Source of the DNA: Kwoniella bestiolae CBS 10118
Lineage: Eukaryota; Basidiomycota; Tremellomycetes; Tremellales; Cryptococcaceae
DNA length: 64,000 nt
Assembly (NCBI RefSeq): GCF_000512585.2
Contig: NC_089241.1
Span: 3,552,001 to 3,616,000, forward strand
Reading direction: 5' to 3'
Shown here: positions 57,933 to 64,000 of the stretch, one piece after another
Layout of the letters: each line of letters starts with the position of its first letter
How positions within the stretch are numbered: position 1 is the first letter of the stretch
Made by a program: the position numbers and the translations under genes
Notes under the pieces: generated by a model
Told to the model about the DNA's origin: nothing
The model's database searches: none
Seen by the model: only the letters and a program-made list of their open reading frames with translations

Positions 57933-58347
57933 GGTGGTTGCTTGTGTATTTGTACTCGGTAAGGTTGATGAGGTGAGGTATAATAGTATATCCTGACTAT
58001 GTCGACACTGTGATGAATGTCTGAACGATGCAATGATGGGCCGCGAAAGCGACAGAGACGATGCATGAATGATGATGATGAGCAATGAGCGACACCGCGT
58101 CGGTGAGGTGTACGAGTATGTAAGCGGGTGTTATTTTAAATCAGTAACCCATTTAAGAGGCTATAGGCCAAACCCAGCATGCAGGTAAGTGGTCGATCTG
58201 ACCTCCACTTTGGAGATCACCCGTCATACTCGAGTATTCACAGACTCGAATCAGTTCAGTTGTACACAAATTCACATTCCTCAGTACGATAGGTTACCAT
58301 ATCCCACATATATAACTAACTGCCCAAAAACGATCGCAGCGCACAGA
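57933..58347. promoter_or_regulatory. Divergent promoter, PRE2 / SDHAF1
   Basis: A 415-bp interval between opposite start codons. I looked for the yeast proteasome box GGTGGCAAA on both strands and did not see it. Confidence 0.5.
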
Positions 58348-59045
58348 ATGACAAGATCAGGCTTACAGCAAGATGTAATAAACCTATACAGGCAGTGCGT
58401 AACCCACCTCTCACCTTCCCCTCCATCGTCAGAAGAGATACCAGGTATACTGACGATATGATAATACCCTTCTGTCTTGGGTAGAGGCGTACGAAATGCC
58501 ATGTCAAAGACACCTGTAAGTCAGCTAATATTGCTATTGCAAAGTCCTGGCCAAGCTGATATCCTTGTACTCGTCACAGGAATCAAGACCCAACTTCATG
58601 CTACATCTCCGATACAACTTCCGTCATCCGCAACTACGCCAACGAGATTACACAGCGATAGAGCATCAGGTGGGTTGATTGTCAATTATCATGTATGAGA
58701 TGGAATCATTGAGAAAAGAGGTATCGGCAGTACCATTAATGTAGAAATCAAAGCTTATGGTCTTGATCTGTATCATAGCTCCGCAAGATGTCCCGTACCC
58801 TTGAGATGCTCTCCGAACCCTCCACACAGCGCATATCAATCTCCCCGGAATGGCAACAATGGTGGAACGAGGAAGTACGCAGGACGAAATCACGGGATAC
58901 GGGAGGAACATCACAGAGCAAGACGAGCTTGGATCAAGCACCGGGTGGAGGGGTGAAAGCGAAAGAGCAGGTGGTGAAGAAGGAACAAAGTGGGGGAGAT
59001 AGGGATCAGTGGGGTGGGAAGTTACCTGGACATGGCGGTACATAG
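58348..59045 (+). CDS. SDH6: Succinate dehydrogenase assembly factor SDHAF1/Sdh6 (LYR protein)
   Basis: Exons 58348-58394, 58485-58515, 58580-58669 and 58779-59045 join in phase to 144 residues. The LYR motif is at residues 13-15 (GLQQDVINLYRQ). It is followed by PESRPNFMLHLRYNFRH and QLRQRDYTAIEHQLRK, which match the helices of the family. SDHAF1/Sdh6 acts in the mitochondrial matrix to bring iron-sulphur clusters to the SDH2 subunit. The last 75 residues (after SEPSTQRISISPEW) are hydrophilic and have no counterpart in yeast. The acceptor of intron 1 was set at 58484 because the alternative two bases later leads to a stop in the next exon. Confidence 0.85.
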
Positions 59046-59229
59046 GCTATGATCATGAACAGCTGAGTGATAACTATCAACTACCAAAGCCTTAATTTCG
59101 GACATGGATTGACATGAGGATATAAACGCGATCGATTTACCACCGCATACAAAAAACACCCACATCCCGTCTTTACATAGACAGATTTTGACCCCGTATC
59201 AACCACCTCTTACAGCCACTTCACTACCT

Positions 59230-60620
59230 CTACCAATCGCCCCAACTTCCAACCCTTTTCGACCCAAGTTTCTCCTGATCATTTTCAACGTACTTCCCCA
59301 CGTACTTCCCCATCTCCTGATCGAAAACTCGTCTCAAGACCGAGTCGAAGGGGGCTCTCATCTTCTGTCCCGATCCATCCCCTTTTCTAATTTCAGCTCT
59401 AATCCAATGGTAGCTCAACCAGAAATATTGAGGTAGGCTTGAGAGATCAATGAAAGGCATCAATTTTCCAATCACTTGTCTAACCATTTCCTTTTCTACG
59501 TCCACCTGAGCTTCGGTGAGAGCAGTACCAGCGGGGTAGATGATATCGACACTCAAGCGATCGAGTCCCTTCCCGGGAATTGATGTAGCTGTGAGCAGGG
59601 AATGGAGCTCTCTATTGGGCGGTTGGAGCTTGCCGATATGTCGATCAGCTCGTACAGTTAGATCTTTCAAATTTATCATCCTGTTCCAAGGGATATTCTC
59701 CATCACATCCAATATATCGATGGACTCCTTTCTATCTTCCTTGAGAAGAAGCAATGTAAGCGACTTGAGGCTTCCAGCATTGAGGTCTACGACTTTGAAC
59801 AGGGATTTCTCGTTGTTGTGGACGGAAATCTCAGATAGGTTGATTGACTTCCCCGTATTCTCCAGTTCAATGAGTGTAGACAGGAGTACATCGATGCTAA
59901 AGTTCCCATCCAGCGAGATCCCAATCAATACAACATTCTCATCTTTCGTATATCCAATTAGACTCTCCCTCAACAGCTTATCTCTATCTTCCTGGGTCGA
60001 ATTTTCAGGATGGTAGTCGCTGAACCCCAAGAAGAGCGTCTGACGATGGGCCCAATGTTTGGGAGTGCAAGTGTCTTCCAAAGCATCTATCTTTAGGTGG
60101 GTACTCTTCAGAGTCGGGAATACACATACTTGATAGTCGATGGTAAACGATGGTTTTTGCTGTATATCGTTCGACCGATGTAGCCATCTATCGCCATTAG
60201 AGTGTACGGCGAAGATCTCAAAGAGGTTTGGGAACGTGCTGAAGAAGTGAGGCCAGCGGGACAGGGGAGGCGATCCGAAAGTGTTCAGCTCAAGATATCG
60301 AACAGCCGAGCAATAAACTTTTCTTCTTGTCTGTGTAAGGTAGGTCTATCATATCAGCTTGGAACCAAACAGAAGAGGGAGGAGATATGTTGTGTCGTTA
60401 TACTGTAAGATGAAAACAGTGAGCTCACCCTATCTTTGCATTGCTTCAGCATCTCCTGGTATCTCCCATACCCTATGGATCGATATACCTTCTTGACAGC
60501 GATATTGAAGAAGTTTTGATTGACAGTGAGAAGAGGAACGATCTCTTTTCTTGATAAATGAAGTAGGATTTGATCTTGGATAAGTGGGATGGAGAAAACG
60601 GTGTGTTGAGCTGAGGTCAT
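59230..60620 (-). CDS. F-box-like protein, paralogue B
   Basis: Exons 60429-60620 and 59230-60330 give 430 residues. Exon 1 is the F-box-like module: VFSIPLIQDQILLHL, VPLLTVNQNFFNIAVKKVY, then RYQEMLKQCKDR. Exon 2 starts TRRKVYCSAVRYLEL, matching the exon-2 start of the other two paralogues. The body has scattered leucine-rich-like segments (LDRLSVDIIYP, FSIDVLLSTLIEL). The short 184-bp gap to SDHAF1 is convergent. By analogy it would be a substrate adaptor of an SCF ubiquitin ligase, but the module is divergent and SKP1 binding is unproven. Its closest neighbour in sequence and position is paralogue C, about 400 bp upstream of its start. Confidence 0.7.
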
Positions 60621-61000
60621 CTTTGAAGGAGTGATGGAAAGTCTCTCTGCGTTGTGAGCGACCGGTTGAATGACACAGGGGTGTATGATAGGAAGGTGAT
60701 GAGCTGATATGCTGGTTGGGAGGGGAAGGATGTATCGTGAGTGGTTTGTGATCTCTGATCAGTATGAAGAAGAAAGAGGAGATAAGGAAAACAAAAGTAT
60801 GAAAGACGATGAACGATGATCATAAATCAGTGTGTGTGCATGTGTGCTTGCACTGCGAACCATCAACGCACGGACCATCGTCACTCCAGTACTGATCATT
60901 AGTAACCTATAAGATGATATCACACAATTACATTAGTCACATTATCGACATGCATACCACAGATACTAACTACTTCAGCACAACCCCTCGTCTGGTCTAA
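60621..61000. other. Intergenic region between F-box-like B and C
   Basis: A 380-bp promoter region of paralogue B and 3' region of paralogue C. No gene is seen. Confidence 0.45.
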
Positions 61001-62308
61001 TCAGCTCTGACCATCCTCACCAAGCGATAAACAACCCCTCACCTCCCTCACAAACACCTCCTGAAGGATCTCATTCACCCTCTCATACTCATCATCCCCA
61101 CACCGAGCTTTGAACCGACATTCGATCCAAGGTGGATGCCACGGTAATTTCTGAGGATCGCACAAGGTTGCTATACACCTTGCGAATCCTCTTATCACTT
61201 TCTTCTCTTCTACCATCTGTTCCGACGAAAGAGGAGGACCATCAGGGTAGTAAATCGTGATTTGAAGGTGGATTAGACCATATCCAGGAGCTGCATGAGA
61301 TACCGGTTGAGGTATATCGAGGGCAGCGGAGGATGTGGGAGTAATATATCGATCGCACTTGATATGCAGTTCTCTCAAATTCCTAAATTCTCCCCACCGT
61401 AGCTTGCACATTAGATCGGTTAATCCATAAGGCTGTATATCATTGACGGGTCTAATCAATCGCATGATTCGTATCGTATTAACCTGAGAATGTAGCATAT
61501 CCACCAGATCCTGATCAATCTGCCACGAGAAAATCTCTTCCAACCTAACCGATCCACTCAGTATCTTGGGGTGTCGTATGAGGTCCAAAAGCTGTCTCGT
61601 ACCCCATCCAACATCCAGGCTAACCCGATAGGGAATTACATGCGATGGCGTGAGGTGATCCCTCAAGAGGGTGTACAGGTCGGTCTTCCGTTTCTCCTCT
61701 AACATTGGATTAGGTAGGTACTGGCTAAAGAAGTATAGATGAACGAGAGTACGTTGGGTCCATCCTTCTATACCCTCCTTGGGAAGATTTCTGGAATCAT
61801 CGACGTCCCACTCCATCCGACTTTCAACGAGTTGTAGGATCTGACTACGCTCGTAGGTATATTTGGGAGTACCGTCAATGGAGAAGCGATGAAGGTGCTC
61901 TCGATCGCGTGTGATGGTACGTGCATTTGGGAATAGGGTGAAGAGGTAGAGCCATTCTGTTGGAGGTTGAGGGATGTCATATTCATCATTGAGGTTGAGG
62001 GTCCGGACGGCATCGCGATAGATACTCATCCGCCGCTATATACGAACAGCTCAGCTCGGATCAAACCATGTCTACCTGCAAATTATAGCCTGGGATAAGT
62101 TACAGTCAACACTCACGCTGTCCTGGAATTTTCGATTGGTAGCCTTGTAATTAAAGTATCGATAATTCTCGTATATCCTCTCCACAGCATATTGAAAGAA
62201 GGTCTGATCGACGGTGAGTAAGGGTACGACGTTCTTGATTCCGAGGAAACGGAGGATGTTATGCCGAAGATCAGATAGCTCCCAAACCTTGTCTGCCGCT
62301 GAAAACAT
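61001..62308 (-). CDS. F-box-like protein, paralogue C
   Basis: Exons 62117-62308 and 61001-62035 give 408 residues. Exon 1 is 192 nt, the same length as in paralogue B, and encodes VWELSDLRHNILRFL, VVPLLTVDQTFFQYAVERIY and a basic helix. Exon 2 starts RRMSIYRDAVRTLNL. The body ends with a region resembling paralogue A (LIHLQITIYYPDGPPLSSEQ; A has IRIELVYPPDTILSPIQ). Same inferred role as the other two. The 81-nt intron starts GTGAGT. Confidence 0.7.
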
Positions 62309-62714
62309 ATTGAAAAAGGAGGAGGATGTTGATAGTGACCGAATGATTTTGAATGGTCTACTTACAGCGTGGTGAGCATTCTGAAGAGAGTCACCAACTA
62401 CAAAACAGGTGTAAAAAAGCGGAAAGATGAAGGTGTATAGATCAACGGCGCATTGCTCGGAGGCATCAGTCGGACCTGTGCAACATCATGAAACACTCCC
62501 TAAAGATGATCCAAGCGGAGAGTGGCAAGGAGGGTGGTAGTTCAAGCAGACTGTGGGAAGACCGCATGAGTGCAATGAGGGTATCAGCAATAAAAGACAT
62601 TTACAGTGAACATCCTTCTATGTATGGCTGTGAAACGACGTCTAAGGGCAATTAACGGTTCATGATGATCATGGCATACATATCTCTCTCGTTACGAAAA
62701 ATATATACTGTACA
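62309..62714. other. Intergenic region between paralogue C and the F-box-only gene
   Basis: A 406-bp promoter region of paralogue C. No coding signal is seen. Confidence 0.45.
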
Positions 62715-62973
62715 CTACTCGGAAATGTCGAATGGATCCAAATGCTTCACCGATGACTCGAAGGTTGCTTTTGAAACTCGAATCATCACAGCGAGATCGT
62801 TCCTCTCGAGGTTAGAGAGTAGCATATCTTGAAGAGAGGGGATGGCGAGTACTCTCTCCATTGCGCTGGGTTCTTGAATCGTAGCGGGGGTAGTCCTGTG
62901 TATGAGCGAAAGGTGTTATTTCAGCTATTGGCAGTGAGAGGGAAGAAGGAAGACTGGACACTCACGTTGACAT
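62715..62973 (-). CDS. F-box-only small protein (62 residues)
   Basis: Exons 62966-62973 (8 nt) and 62715-62895 join in phase to 62 residues. The sequence has AMERVLAIPSLQDMLLSNL and VMIRVSKATFESSVKHLDP, which match residue for residue the spacing of paralogue A's start (GERVWAIPELQDAII, then LVSKSFFEP). The frame then ends in FDISE and a stop. The intron has a GTGAGT donor and an ACACAG acceptor. It lies just upstream of paralogue C, in tandem. It is either a truncated relic or a small protein that could occupy the partner of the full-length proteins without recruiting substrate. It was too short for routine gene finding, and expression is unproven. Confidence 0.55.
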
Positions 62974-63559
62974 GACCAAGTGTGTATCGTTGGCAGCGGT
63001 GTAATGAGCTGAATACGAGTAAGGTTTCCGGATGGGCTTGACGAAGATTGGATGTTTTGATGAATGCTTTGATAGGTTGGACCGAACGAGAAAAGGAAGA
63101 GGAATGAAAGGAACAAATGAAAAAAAAAAGATATAGCGGAAGAGGTGGTAATGGTATATATATATATATGACTCCTCGTAAAGGTAAAGGGGGAAGGAAA
63201 ACAAATGAGGTTATCGTACAATTACGAGTAATAGAAGAGAGGGAAAAGAGGCGAGAAAGAAAATGTAGGAAATCTCAAAAGTATCAGTCAACGCATCCAT
63301 AAGAGCAGGATTTGACATACGAGGTAGGGCGCACAGACCATGTGAGTAAGGTTCATCTATTTGGTGAGTATATATATGATGATATATAATAATGCATAAA
63401 TCATAGATGGATAGCCAAAGTGTATCTTACAAAGCATATATCAATAGACCACCAATTCCTCCTTCTGCTATGGGGTCATCCGACTTGTTACTACCTTCAC
63501 CCAACTGCACGCCCACCCCAAACCACGTCTTCTACAACTTCGTTCCTTCATGAATCAAC
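62974..63559. other. Intergenic region left of the Acl4-like gene
   Basis: A 586-bp gap with an A run at 63120-63129, a TATATATATATAT run near 63157 and A/G-rich sequence. The left part should be the promoter of the F-box-only gene, the right part the 3' region of the next gene. No coding region is supported. Confidence 0.45.
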
Positions 63560-64000
63560 CTAAGCCATCTCTACATCCCCATCCTCATCCTCCTCATCAT
63601 GTATAGCAGGCACCACCCCATTCTTCGTCAACTCCTCTAACAACTCAGCAACATGCGATCCAATACCTTCATCTTCATATTCCTGATCCTCATATAACCT
63701 CGCACATTCCACCAACGATCTCATGCTTTCGCTCAGACATTCCTCTACACTCATGGGTTCGTCGTTCTCAGCATCTTCACCTGCCCCTTCGGCCTTAGCG
63801 GCGGTAGTGAGAAGAGAAGGGTTTTCCTTGATAGCTTCTGCTCGGAGGTATAATGCCCATCCTTCTAAATACGCTCCTTCGATGTTCAAGGTATCTTCCT
63901 CTCGTACTGTAGATAGTATATCTAAAGCTTCGAGATGAAGGTTGTGTTCAAGTAAGAGTCGAGATAAGGCGAGTCGCACAGGTAGAGCAGGTAATATAGG
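63560..64000 (-). CDS. ACL4: Acl4-like TPR protein, ribosomal protein chaperone (3' part)
   Basis: The frame is open to the right edge of the window, so the N-terminal part is missing. The visible 146 residues have TPR-like helices (LALSRLLLEHNLHLEALDIL, then EGAYLEGWALYLRAEAIKE, then SMRSLVECARLYED). A conserved acidic stretch VAELLEELTKNG and a very acidic end (EEDEDGDVEM) follow. TPR repeats followed by LLEEL and an acidic tail match Acl4, the dedicated chaperone that protects newly made ribosomal protein uL4 (RPL4) on its way to the nucleus. The identification rests on the C-terminal part only. Confidence 0.7.
   Translation of the reverse strand, partial: PILPALPVRLALSRLLLEHNLHLEALDILSTVREEDTLNIEGAYLEGWALYLRAEAIKENPSLLTTAAKAEGAGEDAENDEPMSVEECLSESMRSLVECARLYEDQEYEDEGIGSHVAELLEELTKNGVVPAIHDEEDEDGDVEMA

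Noticed and set aside
59540..60016. 158-codon plus-strand frame
   Set aside because: It is antisense to exon 2 of F-box-like paralogue B, whose frame is supported by similarity to two paralogues.

Overview
The window is nuclear DNA of a basidiomycete yeast, most likely of the Cryptococcus/Kwoniella group (Tremellales). The evidence is gene style and gene content. Almost every gene carries several short spliceosomal introns with GTGAGT-type donors, the genes are densely packed on both strands, and there is a GPI-anchored chitin deacetylase of the cryptococcal Cda type. Species assignment is inference. Exons were joined by hand from donor and acceptor sites with a reading-phase check, except in the large RasGAP gene, where only the span and main blocks are given.

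Layout. 0-2.1 kb: end of an ER SNARE (Ufe1/syntaxin-18 type) and a lipid kinase of the sphingosine/diacylglycerol kinase fold. 2.5-6.8 kb: a TRAIP-like RING/coiled-coil E3 and a small secreted acidic protein. 7.5-13.7 kb: a 1,922-residue protein with RING, PH and VWA-like domains, the architecture of the Far1/Ste5 mating-pathway scaffolds. 14.8-20.2 kb: an accessory-looking island of four related, intron-poor genes of unknown function. One copy is interrupted by a single in-frame stop, and a possible relic lies between copies. 20.8-22.1 kb: an F-box-like protein. 23.1-25.9 kb: a long acidic protein. 26.9-29.5 kb: MOB1 and SRP9, divergent. 30.2-31.9 kb: chitin deacetylase. 34.0-35.2 kb: ribosomal protein eL33, with a 17-bp inverted repeat inside intron 2. 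36-37.9 kb: exosome cofactor Mpp6 and a small unknown protein, divergent. 38.5-48.7 kb: a neurofibromin/Ira RasGAP. 49.4-50.9 kb: a WDR83-type WD40 protein. 51.4-55.9 kb: Rat1/Xrn2 exoribonuclease, whose first coding exon is only the ATG. 56.3-59.0 kb: proteasome beta-5 (PRE2) and the SDH assembly factor SDHAF1/Sdh6, divergent. 59.2-63.0 kb: two more F-box-like paralogues and a 62-residue protein holding only the F-box-like part. The right edge carries the C-terminal part of an Acl4-like TPR protein.

Most genes are housekeeping and unrelated in function. Possible links are signalling (Far1-like scaffold, Ira RasGAP, MOB1, WDR83) and RNA processing (Rat1, Mpp6), but nothing in the sequence shows co-regulation beyond shared divergent promoters. 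The best candidates for undescribed biology are the tandem family at 14.8-20.2 kb, the expanded F-box-like family with its F-box-only member, the structured intron of the eL33 gene, and the start-codon-only exon of the Rat1 gene. No tRNA, rRNA, CRISPR array or intact transposon was recognised.
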